This document shows positions 16,753-25,870 of a DNA stretch of 64,000 nucleotides, piece after piece. Both the position numbers and the translations under genes were made by a program. The notes under the pieces are model-generated. The model was not told the DNA's origin, ran no database searches, and saw only the letters and a list, made by a program, of their open reading frames with translations. The number at the start of each line of letters is the position of its first letter. Position 1 is the stretch's first letter. This DNA is from Stutzerimonas stutzeri (lineage in GTDB: Bacteria; Pseudomonadota; Gammaproteobacteria; Pseudomonadales; Pseudomonadaceae), in contig DDKB01000017.1 in NCBI GenBank assembly GCA_002339675.1, positions 1,025,289-1,089,288 on the forward strand. The letters are read 5' to 3'.

Positions 16753-17812
16753 CGTCCTGATCATGGCTGGCGGAACCGGCGGACATGTCTTCCCGGCATT
16801 GGCCTGCGCCCATGAATTCGCGCGCCGCGGCTACAGCGTCCACTGGCTGGGCACACCGCGTGGTATCGAGAACGAGGTGGTTCCGGCCGCGGGCCTTCCG
16901 CTGCACCTGATCCAAGTGAGCGGCCTGCGCGGCAAGGGTTTCGCCTCTCTGCTCAAGGCACCATTCCAACTGGCCCGATCGCTGGGGCAGGCACGACGCA
17001 TCGTGCGCCAGCTGCAGCCGGTTTGCGTTCTCGGGCTGGGCGGCTACGTGACTGGCCCGGGCGGACTGGCAGCGAAACTGGCCGGCGTGCCCTTGATCAT
17101 CCATGAGCAGAACGCCGTCGCCGGCACCGCCAACCGCAGCCTGGTGCCGTTTGCCCAGCGCGTTTGCGAGGCTTTCCCGGATACCTTTACGCCCAGCGCC
17201 AAGCGGCGGACCACCGGCAACCCGGTGCGCCAGGAACTGTTCTTGGAGACGCCCCGCCAGACCCTTCGCGGACGTCGGCCACGCTTGCTGGTGCTAGGCG
17301 GAAGCCTTGGCGCCGAGCCCCTGAACAAGTTGTTGCCGGATGCGCTCGGCCGGGTCGCCGTGGAGCTGCGTCCGGAGGTTTTCCACCAGGCGGGCAAGCA
17401 GCACGCCGACCTGACCCGCGAGCGCTACGCCGCGGCCGCGGTCGAGGCGGAAGTCGCCCCCTTCATCAAGGACATGGCGCGTGCCTATGCCTGGGCTGAT
17501 CTGGTGATCTGCCGGGCCGGTGCGCTGACCGTGTGCGAATTGGCGGCGGCGGGGCTGCCGTCGTTCCTGGTGCCGCTGCCGCACGCGATCGACGATCACC
17601 AGACCCGCAACGCCGACTACCTGGCCAGGGAGGGCGCCGCCGTCCTGATGCCCCAAGCAAGCACCGATGCTGCCGCGCTCGCCGCGCAGTTGACCGAGGT
17701 AATGATGCAGCCGGAAAAATTAGAGGTCATGGGTACCACGGCACGGCGCCTGGCGCGCCCGGACGCGACCCGCACCGTCGTCGATGTCTGCCTGGAGGTG
17801 GCGCATGGCTAA
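16742..17812 (+). CDS. murG: UDP-GlcNAc:undecaprenyl-PP-MurNAc-pentapeptide GlcNAc transferase
   Basis: The 356-residue GT28-family protein starts at the ATG at 16742 inside the end of ftsW. The GGTGGHVFPALA loop (about residues 11-22) and the second Gly loop LGLGGYVTGPGG are the lipid I and phosphate-binding motifs. The C-terminal half carries the UDP-GlcNAc site (VLGGSLGAEPLN, CRAGALTVCELAAAG). It makes lipid II at the inner face of the membrane. An in-frame start at 16634 would add residues that are only out-of-frame ftsW. Confidence 0.96.
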   Translation: MGANVLIMAGGTGGHVFPALACAHEFARRGYSVHWLGTPRGIENEVVPAAGLPLHLIQVSGLRGKGFASLLKAPFQLARSLGQARRIVRQLQPVCVLGLGGYVTGPGGLAAKLAGVPLIIHEQNAVAGTANRSLVPFAQRVCEAFPDTFTPSAKRRTTGNPVRQELFLETPRQTLRGRRPRLLVLGGSLGAEPLNKLLPDALGRVAVELRPEVFHQAGKQHADLTRERYAAAAVEAEVAPFIKDMARAYAWADLVICRAGALTVCELAAAGLPSFLVPLPHAIDDHQTRNADYLAREGAAVLMPQASTDAAALAAQLTEVMMQPEKLEVMGTTARRLARPDATRTVVDVCLEVAHG

Positions 17813-19265
17813 ATCCCCCGCAGCGGTCAAGGCAGAGGTTCGGCGCATGCGCCGGATTCGCCGGATCCATTTCGTCGGTGTCGGCGGGGTCGGCATGTGC
17901 GGCATCGCCGAGGTGCTCCTGAACCTCGGCTACGATGTCTCCGGTTCGGATCTGAAAGCCTCGGCGAGCACCGAGCGCCTGCAGAGCTTCGGCGCTCAGA
18001 TCTACATCGGGCACCAGGCCGGCAACGTCGCCGGTGCCGACGTGCTGGTGGTCTCCAGTGCGGTGAATGCCGCCAACCCGGAAGTGGCCTTTGCGCTGGA
18101 ACAACGGATACCTGTCGTGCCGCGCGCCGAAATGCTCGCCGAGCTGATGCGCTATCGTCACGGCATCGCGGTCGCCGGCACACACGGCAAGACCACCACG
18201 ACCAGCCTGCTGGCCTCGGTATTCGCTGCGGCAGGGCTGGACCCGACGTTCGTCATCGGTGGTCGCCTGACCGCCGCCGGCACCAACGCGCAGTTGGGCA
18301 CCAGCCGCTACCTCATTGCCGAAGCCGACGAGAGCGACGCCAGCTTCTTGCACCTGCAGCCCATGGTGGCGGTAGTCACCAATATCGATGCCGACCACAT
18401 GAGCACCTATGGTGGCGACTTCGGCAAGCTCAAGCGCACCTTCGTCGAGTTCCTGCACAACCTGCCGTTCTATGGCCTGGCGGTGCTGTGCGTGGATGAC
18501 CCGGTGGTGCGCGAGATCATTGGCCAGGTGGGCAGACCGATCACCACCTACGGCACTCAGGAAGGCGCCGACGTGCGCGCCATCAACATTCGCCAGGAAG
18601 GCATGCGCACCTATTTCACCGTGCTGCGCGAGGGGTTCGGGGCGCTCGACGTATCGGTGAACATGCCTGGCCGGCACAACGTGCTGAACGCCCTGGCGAC
18701 CATCGCAATCGCTACTGACGAAGGCATTGATGACGAGGCCATCATTCAGGGCCTGTCGCAGTTCGGCGGTGTCGGCCGGCGTTTCCAGGTGTATGGCGAG
18801 CTGCCGGTCGATGGCGGCAGCGTGATGCTGGTCGACGACTACGGTCATCACCCGCGCGAGGTCGCTGCCGTCATCCAGGCCGTGCGCGGCGGCTGGCCCG
18901 AGCGTCGCCTGGTGATGGTCTATCAGCCGCATCGCTTCAGCCGCACCCGCGACCTGTACGACGATTTCGTGCAGGTCCTGACCGATGCCAACGTGCTGCT
19001 GCTGATGGAAGTCTATCCGGCCGGCGAGGAGCCCATTCCCGGCGCAGACAGCCGGCACCTGTGCCACAGCATCCGCCAGCGTGGCCAGTTGGACCCGATC
19101 TACATCGAGCGTGGTGTCGACCTGGCGCCGCTGGTCAAGCCGTTGCTGCGGCCCGGCGACATCCTGCTTTGCCAGGGCGCCGGCGATATCGGCGGCCTGG
19201 CCCCGCAACTCATCAACAGCCCCCTGTTTGCCGGCGAGCAGATCGCCGCGAGGAAGCCCGAATGA
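17805..19265 (+). CDS. murC: UDP-N-acetylmuramate:L-alanine ligase
   Basis: The 486-residue Mur ligase begins at the ATG at 17805, six bases after GGAGG, overlapping murG by eight bases. It has the N-terminal HFVGVGGVGMCGIAEVL motif, the P-loop GTHGKTTTTSLLAS (about residues 126-139), the EADESDASFL motif and the VDDYGHHP motif. It adds L-alanine to UDP-MurNAc, the first cytoplasmic step specific to the peptide stem. Its last bases overlap the ddl start. Confidence 0.97.
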   Translation: MAKSPAAVKAEVRRMRRIRRIHFVGVGGVGMCGIAEVLLNLGYDVSGSDLKASASTERLQSFGAQIYIGHQAGNVAGADVLVVSSAVNAANPEVAFALEQRIPVVPRAEMLAELMRYRHGIAVAGTHGKTTTTSLLASVFAAAGLDPTFVIGGRLTAAGTNAQLGTSRYLIAEADESDASFLHLQPMVAVVTNIDADHMSTYGGDFGKLKRTFVEFLHNLPFYGLAVLCVDDPVVREIIGQVGRPITTYGTQEGADVRAINIRQEGMRTYFTVLREGFGALDVSVNMPGRHNVLNALATIAIATDEGIDDEAIIQGLSQFGGVGRRFQVYGELPVDGGSVMLVDDYGHHPREVAAVIQAVRGGWPERRLVMVYQPHRFSRTRDLYDDFVQVLTDANVLLLMEVYPAGEEPIPGADSRHLCHSIRQRGQLDPIYIERGVDLAPLVKPLLRPGDILLCQGAGDIGGLAPQLINSPLFAGEQIAARKPE

Positions 19266-20206
19266 ACGGCCTGCAATCGACCCGCGATCCCCGGGAGTTC
19301 GGCCGGGTCGCCGTGCTCTTCGGTGGCAAGAGCGCCGAGCGCGAGGTATCCCTGAAATCCGGTGCGGCGGTACTTGCCGCGCTGCAGGCCGCCGGCGTAG
19401 ATGCGTTCGGCATCGATGTCGGCGACGACCTGTTGCAACGCCTGGGCCGCGAGCCGATCGACCGCGCCTTTATCGTCCTGCATGGCCGCGGTGGCGAGGA
19501 CGGCAGCATGCAGGGGCTACTCGAGTGCGCCGGCATCCCCTATACCGGCAGCGGCATCCTTGCTTCGGCGCTGGCGATGGACAAGCTGCGTACCAAGCAG
19601 GTCTGGCAGAGCCTCGGCCTGCCGACCCCGCGGCATGCCGTGCTGGCGAGCGAGGCCGACTGCCAGGCGGCTGCCGAGACGCTCGGCTTTCCGCTGATCG
19701 TCAAGCCGGCGCACGAAGGGTCGAGCATCGGCATGGCCAAGGTGGCCGGGCTGGCCGAGCTGATCGCTGCCTGGCGCGCCGCCAGTACGTACGACGCCCA
19801 GGTCCTGGTGGAACAGTGGATCCAGGGCCCGGAATTCACCATTGCCACGCTGCGTGGGCAGGTGCTGCCACCGATTGGCCTGGGCACGCCGCACAGCTTC
19901 TACGACTACGACGCCAAATACCTGGCCAACGATACCCAGTACCGAATTCCCTGCGGGCTGGACGCGAACAAGGAAGCCGAACTCAAGGCGCTCTCGGCAC
20001 GCGCCTGCGACGCCGTGGGTATTCAGGGCTGGGCACGTGTGGATGTGATGCAGGACGCAGCGGGTGATTTCTGGTTGCTGGAAGTCAACACCGTCCCGGG
20101 CATGACCGATCACAGCCTGGTTCCGATGGCGGCACGCGCCGCCGGTCTGGATTTCCAGCAGTTGGTACTGGCGATCCTCGACGCCAGCCTGGCAGCGGGG
20201 AACTGA
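19262..20206 (+). CDS. ddlB: D-alanine:D-alanine ligase B
   Basis: The 314-residue ATP-grasp enzyme starts at the ATG at 19262, overlapping the murC stop. Motifs include VLFGGKSAEREVSLKSG at the N-terminus, HGRGGEDGSMQGLLE, YTGSG and, towards the end, WLLEVNTVPGMTDHSL, which holds the magnesium and substrate residues. It joins two D-alanines for use by MurF. The DdlB-type position between murC and ftsQ is standard. An in-frame extension upstream to 19061 is a murC shadow. Confidence 0.96.
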   Translation: MNGLQSTRDPREFGRVAVLFGGKSAEREVSLKSGAAVLAALQAAGVDAFGIDVGDDLLQRLGREPIDRAFIVLHGRGGEDGSMQGLLECAGIPYTGSGILASALAMDKLRTKQVWQSLGLPTPRHAVLASEADCQAAAETLGFPLIVKPAHEGSSIGMAKVAGLAELIAAWRAASTYDAQVLVEQWIQGPEFTIATLRGQVLPPIGLGTPHSFYDYDAKYLANDTQYRIPCGLDANKEAELKALSARACDAVGIQGWARVDVMQDAAGDFWLLEVNTVPGMTDHSLVPMAARAAGLDFQQLVLAILDASLAAGN

Positions 20207-20209
20207 GCC

Positions 20210-21067
20210 ATGATCGCCACGCTGCGTCACGCCCAACCCGTCACCGGGCGCACCTCGCGCAAACCGGTGCCGCGTGGTGCGAGCCGTCTGGTGCAACGCG
20301 AACCGCTGTCGGCGCGCCTGCCGCGTCCGAGCCTGAGCGCGCTCAAGCGGGTGCTTTGGCCGGTGATGCTGCTCGCACTGGCCGTCGGCCTCTACGAGCT
20401 GGGCGTGCGCCTGGCGCCCTACGCCGACCGGCCCATTGCCAAGGTCAGCGTGCGCGGTGAGCTGACCTACGTCGACCAGCAGGCAGTACAGGCGCGTATG
20501 GCGCCATTCGTCGAGGCGAGCTTTTTCAAGGTGGATCTCGATGCCCTGCGTCGCGACCTGGAGCAGATGCCCTGGATCGCGCATGTGGAGGCGCGGCGGG
20601 TGTGGCCAGACGAGGTCATGGTGCGCCTCGATGAGCAGTTGCCCATCGCCCGCTGGGGCGACGAGGCGCTGCTGAACAACAATGGCCAGGCCTTTGCGCC
20701 GGATGACCTGACCCAGTATGAACACTTGCCACAATTGTATGGTCCGAAGCGGGCTCAGCAGCGGGTGATGCAGCAGTACCAGATGCTCAACCAGATGCTG
20801 CGGCCACTCGGTTTTTCCATCGCCCGCCTGGAGTTGCGTGCGCGGGGCAGCTGGTTTCTGACGACCAAGCAGGGCGTCGAGCTGCTACTGGGAAGGGACC
20901 AGATCATCGAAAAAATGCGGCGCTTCACTGCCATCTACCAGCAAGAGCTGGCGCAGCAGAGCGACAGAATTGCGCGGATCGACCTGCGTTACGCCAACGG
21001 CCTCGCCGTGGCGTGGCGCGAGCCGGCTCCGACCACGACGGGCGAACCCGACGTTGCGAAGAATTGA
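20210..21067 (+). CDS. ftsQ: Cell division protein FtsQ
   Basis: This 285-residue bitopic protein has a basic cytoplasmic N-terminus of about 50 residues, one transmembrane segment (VLWPVMLLALAVGLYELGV, about residues 46-64), a POTRA domain (KVSVRGELTYVDQQAVQ onward) and the FtsQ beta domain with the conserved PWIAHVEARRVWPDEVMV stretch. FtsQ scaffolds FtsL and FtsB at the septum. It sits three bases after ddlB and three bases before ftsA. Confidence 0.95.
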   Translation: MIATLRHAQPVTGRTSRKPVPRGASRLVQREPLSARLPRPSLSALKRVLWPVMLLALAVGLYELGVRLAPYADRPIAKVSVRGELTYVDQQAVQARMAPFVEASFFKVDLDALRRDLEQMPWIAHVEARRVWPDEVMVRLDEQLPIARWGDEALLNNNGQAFAPDDLTQYEHLPQLYGPKRAQQRVMQQYQMLNQMLRPLGFSIARLELRARGSWFLTTKQGVELLLGRDQIIEKMRRFTAIYQQELAQQSDRIARIDLRYANGLAVAWREPAPTTTGEPDVAKN

Positions 21068-21070
21068 GGA

Positions 21071-22327
21071 ATGAAACACATGTCTAGCGTGCAAAGCGGC
21101 AAGATGATCGTCGGACTGGATATCGGCACCTCCAAGGTGGTGGCGCTCGTGGGTGAGGTCACCCCGGACGGCGAGCTGGAAATCGTCGGGATCGGCACCC
21201 ATCCGTCCCGCGGCTTGAAAAAGGGTGTAGTGGTCAACATCGAGTCGACCGTGCAGTCGATTCAGCGCGCCGTCGAGGAGGCGCAGTTGATGGCTGGCTG
21301 CCGCATCCACTCGGCTTTCGTCGGCCTGGCCGGTAACCACATCCGCAGCCTCAACTCCCATGGGATCGTGGCGATCCGCGACCGCGAGGTCAGCAGCGCC
21401 GACCTCGAGCGCGTCCTCGATGCGGCACAAGCCGTCGCCATCCCGGCAGACCAGCGAGTGCTGCACACCCTGCCACAGGATTACGTGATCGATAACCAGG
21501 AGGGCGTTCGCGAGCCGCTGGGCATGTCCGGCGTGCGCCTGGAGGCGAAGGTCCATGTCGTGACCTGCGCTGTGAACGCCGCACAGAACATCGAGAAATG
21601 TGTGCGCCGTTGCGGTCTCGAAGTCGACGACATCATCCTCGAGCAACTGGCCTCGGCGCATGCCGTGCTGACCGACGACGAGAAGGAGCTGGGCGTGTGC
21701 CTGGTCGACATCGGCGGTGGCACCACCGACATTTGCATCTTTACCGAAGGCGCGATCCGCCACACGGCGGTGATCCCGATCGCCGGTGACCAGGTCACCA
21801 ACGACATCGCCATGGCGTTGCGCACGCCGACTCAGTACGCCGAGGAAATCAAGATCCGCTATGCCTGCGCGCTGGCCAAGCTGGCCGGCCCGGGCGAAAC
21901 CATCAAGGTACCGAGCGTCGGAGACCGGCCGCCGCGGGAACTCTCGCGCCAGGCGCTAGCCGAAGTCGTGGAACCGCGTTACGACGAGCTGTTCACCCTT
22001 ATCCAGGCGGAACTGCGTCGCAGCGGCTACGAGGATCTGGTCCCCGCGGGAATCGTCCTCACCGGTGGCACGGCGAAAATGGAAGGCGCCGTCGAACTCG
22101 CCGAGGAAATCTTTCATATGCCGGTGCGCCTGGGCGTACCGCACAGCGTCAACGGTCTCGCTGACGTGGTCCGTAATCCGATCTATTCAACGGGCGTGGG
22201 CCTGTTGCTCTATGGGATGCGCAAGCAGACCGACGGCAACTCCATGTCCGGCCTCGGCCACCTGGCCGAAGAACCCAAGACATCTGTCGTGGACCGGCTC
22301 AAGAGCTGGATCCAGGGCAATTTCTGA
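21071..22327 (+). CDS. ftsA: Cell division protein FtsA
   Basis: This 418-residue actin-like ATPase shows IVGLDIGTSKVVALVGE (phosphate 1 motif), the SHIR-type domain 1C, VDIGGGTTDICIF (phosphate 2), and ILTGGTAKMEGA (adenosine motif). The C-terminal VVDRLKSWIQGNF is the amphipathic membrane-targeting helix that tethers FtsZ filaments to the membrane. The start at 21071 follows GAGGAATG; an ATG nine bases later is an alternative. It lies between ftsQ and ftsZ. Confidence 0.96.
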   Translation: MKHMSSVQSGKMIVGLDIGTSKVVALVGEVTPDGELEIVGIGTHPSRGLKKGVVVNIESTVQSIQRAVEEAQLMAGCRIHSAFVGLAGNHIRSLNSHGIVAIRDREVSSADLERVLDAAQAVAIPADQRVLHTLPQDYVIDNQEGVREPLGMSGVRLEAKVHVVTCAVNAAQNIEKCVRRCGLEVDDIILEQLASAHAVLTDDEKELGVCLVDIGGGTTDICIFTEGAIRHTAVIPIAGDQVTNDIAMALRTPTQYAEEIKIRYACALAKLAGPGETIKVPSVGDRPPRELSRQALAEVVEPRYDELFTLIQAELRRSGYEDLVPAGIVLTGGTAKMEGAVELAEEIFHMPVRLGVPHSVNGLADVVRNPIYSTGVGLLLYGMRKQTDGNSMSGLGHLAEEPKTSVVDRLKSWIQGNF

Positions 22328-22374
22328 GCAGTGCGGCAGTACCTAAAACTAGAAAGCTGGAAGGAGAGAGGGAA

Positions 22375-23562
22375 ATGTTCGAACTCGTAGATCATACCCC
22401 GCAAAGTGCAGTGATCAAGGTCATTGGCGTAGGCGGAGGTGGCGGCAACGCCGTCAATCACATGGTGCGCAACAGCGTTGAAGGCGTGGAATTCATCTGC
22501 GCCAACACCGATGCCCAGGCGTTGAAGAAAATCGAAGCCCGGACCGTGCTGCAGCTCGGCTCGGCCATCACCAAGGGGCTGGGTGCCGGCACCAACCCGG
22601 ACATCGGCCGCCAGGCGGCGATGGACGATCGCGAGCGCATCGCCGAGGTACTGCAGGGCGCCGACATGGTGTTCATCACCACCGGCATGGGCGGTGGTAC
22701 CGGCACTGGCGCTGCGCCGGTGATTGCGTCGGTAGCCAAGGAAATGGGCATCCTGACCGTTGCGGTTGTGACCCGTCCGTTCCCCTTCGAAGGCCGTCGC
22801 CGGATGCAGGTCGCTGACGAAGGCATCCGTCAGTTGTCCGAATGCGTCGATTCGCTGATCACCATCCCCAACGAAAAGCTGCTGACCATCCTCGGCAAGG
22901 ATGCCAGCCTGCTGGCGGCCTTCGCCAAGGCCGATGACGTGCTCACCGGCGCGGTGCGCGGCATTTCCGACATCATGCAGCGTCCCGGCCTGATGAACGT
23001 CGACTTCGCTGACGTCAAGACCGTGATGGGCGAGATGGGCATGGCCATGATGGGCACCGGCTGCGCAACCGGACCCAACCGGGCCCGCGAGGCGACCGAG
23101 GCGGCAATCCGCAACCCGCTGCTCGAAGACGTCAACCTCCAGGGCGCCCGCGGCATCCTGGTCAACATTACCGCTGGTCTGGATCTGTCCCTCGGCGAGT
23201 ACGCCGCGGTGGGTGAAATCATCGAGGCGTTCGCCTCCGACGAGGCCACCGTCAAGGTCGGCGCCGTGATCGATCCCGACATGCTCGACGAGCTGCACGT
23301 CACTGTCGTCGCCACCGGCCTCGGTCCACGCAACGAAAAGCCGGTCAAGGTCGTCGACAACACCATTCAGACCGCAGCGGTAGCGCCGCAGGCAGCGCCG
23401 GCGGCTCGTCAGGAACAGGCTGCAGTCAACTACCGTGATCTTGAACGCCCGACCGTCATGCGCAACCAGGCGCATGCGGCCGCCACAGCGGCGAAGATGA
23501 ACCCGCAGGAAGACCTGGATTACCTGGATATTCCGGCCTTCCTGCGGCGCCAGGCTGATTGA
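22375..23562 (+). CDS. ftsZ: Cell division GTPase FtsZ
   Basis: The 395-residue tubulin homologue has the GTP-binding signature GGGTGTGAAP (about residues 106-115), the N-terminal GVGGGGGNAVNHM loop and the synergy-loop NVDFADVKTVM. A Pro/Ala/Gln-rich linker (about residues 318-375) leads to the conserved C-terminal peptide LDYLDIPAFLRRQ that binds FtsA and ZipA. It forms the Z ring. A GGAGAGAGGGAA site precedes the ATG, and the 47-base gap from ftsA is one of the few in the cluster. Confidence 0.98.
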   Translation: MFELVDHTPQSAVIKVIGVGGGGGNAVNHMVRNSVEGVEFICANTDAQALKKIEARTVLQLGSAITKGLGAGTNPDIGRQAAMDDRERIAEVLQGADMVFITTGMGGGTGTGAAPVIASVAKEMGILTVAVVTRPFPFEGRRRMQVADEGIRQLSECVDSLITIPNEKLLTILGKDASLLAAFAKADDVLTGAVRGISDIMQRPGLMNVDFADVKTVMGEMGMAMMGTGCATGPNRAREATEAAIRNPLLEDVNLQGARGILVNITAGLDLSLGEYAAVGEIIEAFASDEATVKVGAVIDPDMLDELHVTVVATGLGPRNEKPVKVVDNTIQTAAVAPQAAPAARQEQAAVNYRDLERPTVMRNQAHAAATAAKMNPQEDLDYLDIPAFLRRQAD

Positions 23563-23613
23563 TTGGATGTATCAGGACTATTGGGGTGATTGGTGTTCAG
23601 CAAAGTGGGGTTC

Positions 23614-23622
23614 TGCTATGAT
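23614..23622 (+). promoter_or_regulatory. Candidate extended -10 promoter of lpxC
   Basis: TGCTATGAT is an extended -10 (TGn plus TATGAT) in the ftsZ-lpxC gap. No good -35 is seen at the right distance, which is acceptable for an extended -10 promoter. It would give lpxC its own transcript. Confidence 0.5.
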
Positions 23623-23673
23623 CGCCTCCTTTGTTGGAAACCATTCGCAACAGCGCACTAGCGAAACCACGCC

Positions 23674-24585
23674 ATGATCAGACAACGCACTTTGAAGAAC
23701 ATCATTCGCGCCACGGGCGTCGGCCTGCATTCGGGGGAAAAGGTGTATCTGACCCTGAAGCCGGCGCCAGTGGACACCGGAATCGTGTTCTGTCGGACCG
23801 ATCTCAATCCGCCCGTGCAGATCGCGGCGCGTGCCGAGAACGTCGGTGAGACGACCATGTCCACTACGCTGGTCAGCGGTGAGGTCAAGGTCGATACGGT
23901 GGAGCATCTGCTCTCGGCCATGGCCGGGCTGGGCATCGACAATGCCTACGTAGAGCTGTCCGCCTCGGAAGTGCCAATCATGGACGGTAGTGCGGGTCCT
24001 TTCGTGTTCCTGATTCAATCGGCCGGCCTGCAGGAGCAGGACGCCCCGAAGAAGTTCATCCGCATCACCCGTGAAGTGTCGGTGGAGGACGGCGACAAGC
24101 GCGCCACTTTCCTGCCGTTCGAAGGCTTCAAGGTGAGTTTCGAGATCGACTTCGATCACCCGGTTTTTCGCGGCCGCACTCAGACTGCCAGCGTGGATTT
24201 CTCGAGTACTTCCTTTGTCAAGGAAGTCAGCCGTGCGCGGACCTTCGGGTTCATGCGCGACATCGAGTTCCTGCGTTCGCACAACCTGGCCCTGGGCGGC
24301 AGTGTCGAGAACGCGATCGTGGTGGACGAAGACCATGTGCTGAACGAGGACGGCCTCCGGTACGAGGACGAATTCGTCAAGCACAAGATTCTCGATGCAA
24401 TCGGTGATCTCTATCTACTGGGCACCAGCCTGATCGGCGAATTCCGCGGCTTTAAATCCGGACATGCATTGAACAACCGTTTGCTGCGCACCTTGATGGA
24501 ACAAAAGGACGCGTGGGAAATGGTGACCTTTGATGATTCCCAGACCGCACCGATCTCCTACATGCGACCGGCAGCTGCCGGCTGA
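23674..24585 (+). CDS. lpxC: UDP-3-O-acyl-N-acetylglucosamine deacetylase
   Basis: The 303-residue LpxC has the zinc motif TVEHLLSAM (His about residue 78) and HKILDAIGDLYLLG (His and Asp about residues 237-241), with a further catalytic His in the HALNNRLLR segment. It removes the acetyl group in the committed step of lipid A synthesis, in the cytoplasm at the membrane. It ends the division cluster, as usual in Pseudomonas and E. coli, and is followed by a strong terminator. Confidence 0.97.
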   Translation: MIRQRTLKNIIRATGVGLHSGEKVYLTLKPAPVDTGIVFCRTDLNPPVQIAARAENVGETTMSTTLVSGEVKVDTVEHLLSAMAGLGIDNAYVELSASEVPIMDGSAGPFVFLIQSAGLQEQDAPKKFIRITREVSVEDGDKRATFLPFEGFKVSFEIDFDHPVFRGRTQTASVDFSSTSFVKEVSRARTFGFMRDIEFLRSHNLALGGSVENAIVVDEDHVLNEDGLRYEDEFVKHKILDAIGDLYLLGTSLIGEFRGFKSGHALNNRLLRTLMEQKDAWEMVTFDDSQTAPISYMRPAAAG

Positions 24586-24611
24586 GTAGTACTCTCCTTT
24601 CCTTATTTGAG

Positions 24612-24634
24612 GCCACCTTCGGGTGGCTTTTTTT
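24612..24634 (+). terminator. Intrinsic terminator after lpxC
   Basis: GCCACC (24612-24617), loop TTCG, GGTGGC (24622-24627) and then seven T residues. It closes the mra-fts-lpxC cluster. Confidence 0.92.
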
Positions 24635-24685
24635 ATCGCAGCGAAGCGGCGGGCTGAGCCGCGCCTCGCTTGCAACGTTTCGTGA

Positions 24686-25219
24686 TCAGTTCATTCCGTC
24701 GAGCAGGCCGGCCATATCGTCGGCATGCTCTTCTTCCTGAGCGAGTATGTCCTCGAAGATACGCCGGGTGGTCGGGTCCTTGTCGCCGATGTACTGGACG
24801 ATCTCTCGATAGCTGTCGATGGCGATGCGCTCGGCGACCAGGTTCTCGAAAACCATGTCGCGCAGCCCGTTGCCCTCGGCGTATTGCGCGTGGGCGCGCT
24901 CGGTCAGGGTGTCGGGATTGAAGTCAGGCTCGCCGCCCAGCTGAACGATGCGCTCGGCCAGGCGGTCGGCATGCTCCTGTTCCTCGTTGGCGTGTTCGAG
25001 GAACTCGTCGGCGGCCACGCTCGATTTCAGCCCAGTGGCCATGTAGTAATGGCGCTTGTAGCGCAGATAGCACACCAGCTCGGTGGCCAGCGCCTCATTG
25101 AGCAGGTTGAGCACCGTCTCGCGGTCAGCGGCATAGCTTTCGGTAACCGCGCCGTTCTCGACATGCTGGCGCGCGCGTTCGCGCAGGGTCTGCTTATCAC
25201 TCAGTTGTACATAGCTCAT
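24686..25219 (-). CDS. Bacterioferritin-like diiron protein
   Basis: The 177-residue four-helix ferritin-like protein has the diiron ligands in the expected order: Glu in ALATELVCYLRY, EEQEH, Glu in ENLVAERIAID, and EEEHADD. It probably oxidises and stores iron. It differs from classical 155-160 residue bacterioferritins by an N-terminal extension of about 20 residues, so I give no gene symbol. The second of two adjacent ATGs (25219) is spaced better from AGGAG than the first (25222). It stands next to two small stress-type genes on the same strand. Confidence 0.8.
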   Translation of the reverse strand: MSYVQLSDKQTLRERARQHVENGAVTESYAADRETVLNLLNEALATELVCYLRYKRHYYMATGLKSSVAADEFLEHANEEQEHADRLAERIVQLGGEPDFNPDTLTERAHAQYAEGNGLRDMVFENLVAERIAIDSYREIVQYIGDKDPTTRRIFEDILAQEEEHADDMAGLLDGMN

Positions 25220-25296
25220 CATGGTCTCCTGAATCTCGCGGCCAGATCGTATGCCGGCCGCCCGGGGCGTTGCGCCTGGTGGCGCCTCGCTGGGCC

Positions 25297-25455
25297 CTAA
25301 TCTGTGATAGGCCTGGTCGCGGAAAGTTTAGCGTCAGCTCCATTCTCTGCCGGGCTGCCCGGCTCTTCGATCGGCAGCGGCTCTCCGGGGTCCTTGCGTT
25401 CGGGCTCGGGGATGGGCGAGGGCGTCCCGTCATCACGCGGATCGGGCTCTTGCAT
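25297..25455 (-). CDS. Small proline- and glutamate-rich protein, function unknown
   Basis: This 52-residue ORF begins with ATG at 25455, eight bases after a strong AGGAGG. The product (MQEPDPRDDGTPSPIPEPER at its start) is acidic, rich in Pro, Glu and Asp, and lacks any signal or membrane segment, so it is probably disordered. I recall similar short proline-rich proteins in Pseudomonas but cannot assign a role. The frame continues upstream to 25530 without a better start. It lies between a Rho-N domain protein and a bacterioferritin-like gene on the same strand. Confidence 0.6.
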   Translation of the reverse strand: MQEPDPRDDGTPSPIPEPERKDPGEPLPIEEPGSPAENGADAKLSATRPITD

Positions 25456-25471
25456 GGCGGCTACCTCCTGC

Positions 25472-25870
25472 TCAACTGAGCGCCTTGATGAGGTCGTCCT
25501 TGCGCATCTTTGAACGGCCCCGCACGTCACGCTCGCGGGCCTTCTGCATGAGCTCGTCGCGCGTCAGGTCGGTCAGCGAGGTGCTGCCGCTGCGGTTGCC
25601 ACGCGCGGAACCCTGGTTGGGCGATTCGCCAGCGCGGCTCTTGGCGGCGCGATGGGCCGAGTCCTTGCGATCGGCACGCTTGGCGGTCTCGCTTTTCTTC
25701 TGCCCCGAGCCGCCCTTGCGTTTGCCTCCTCCTGACTGCTTGTTGACCGTCGCCCATGCTCGCGCTTCGGCTTCCTTCTCCGAGACGCCACGTTCTTCAT
25801 AGCTCTGCTCGATGTGCTCGGCCTTGCGCTGCTGCTTGTCGCTGTACTTGCTCTTGTCACCTCTGGGCAT
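25472..25870 (-). CDS. Charged protein with C-terminal Rho-N/SAP-like domain
   Basis: The 132-residue protein is very basic and hydrophilic. The N-terminal part (MPRGDKSKYSDKQQRKAEHI, then a segment with EKEAEARAWATVNK) matches a family often labelled plasmid-stabilisation protein in Pseudomonas. A low-complexity Gly/Lys/Ser linker follows, and the last 35 residues (LTDLTRDELMQKARERDVRG and RKDDLIKAL) look like the nucleic-acid-binding N-terminal domain of Rho. Binding of DNA or RNA is inferred. The small proline-rich gene starts 16 bases downstream. Confidence 0.7.
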   Translation of the reverse strand: MPRGDKSKYSDKQQRKAEHIEQSYEERGVSEKEAEARAWATVNKQSGGGKRKGGSGQKKSETAKRADRKDSAHRAAKSRAGESPNQGSARGNRSGSTSLTDLTRDELMQKARERDVRGRSKMRKDDLIKALS

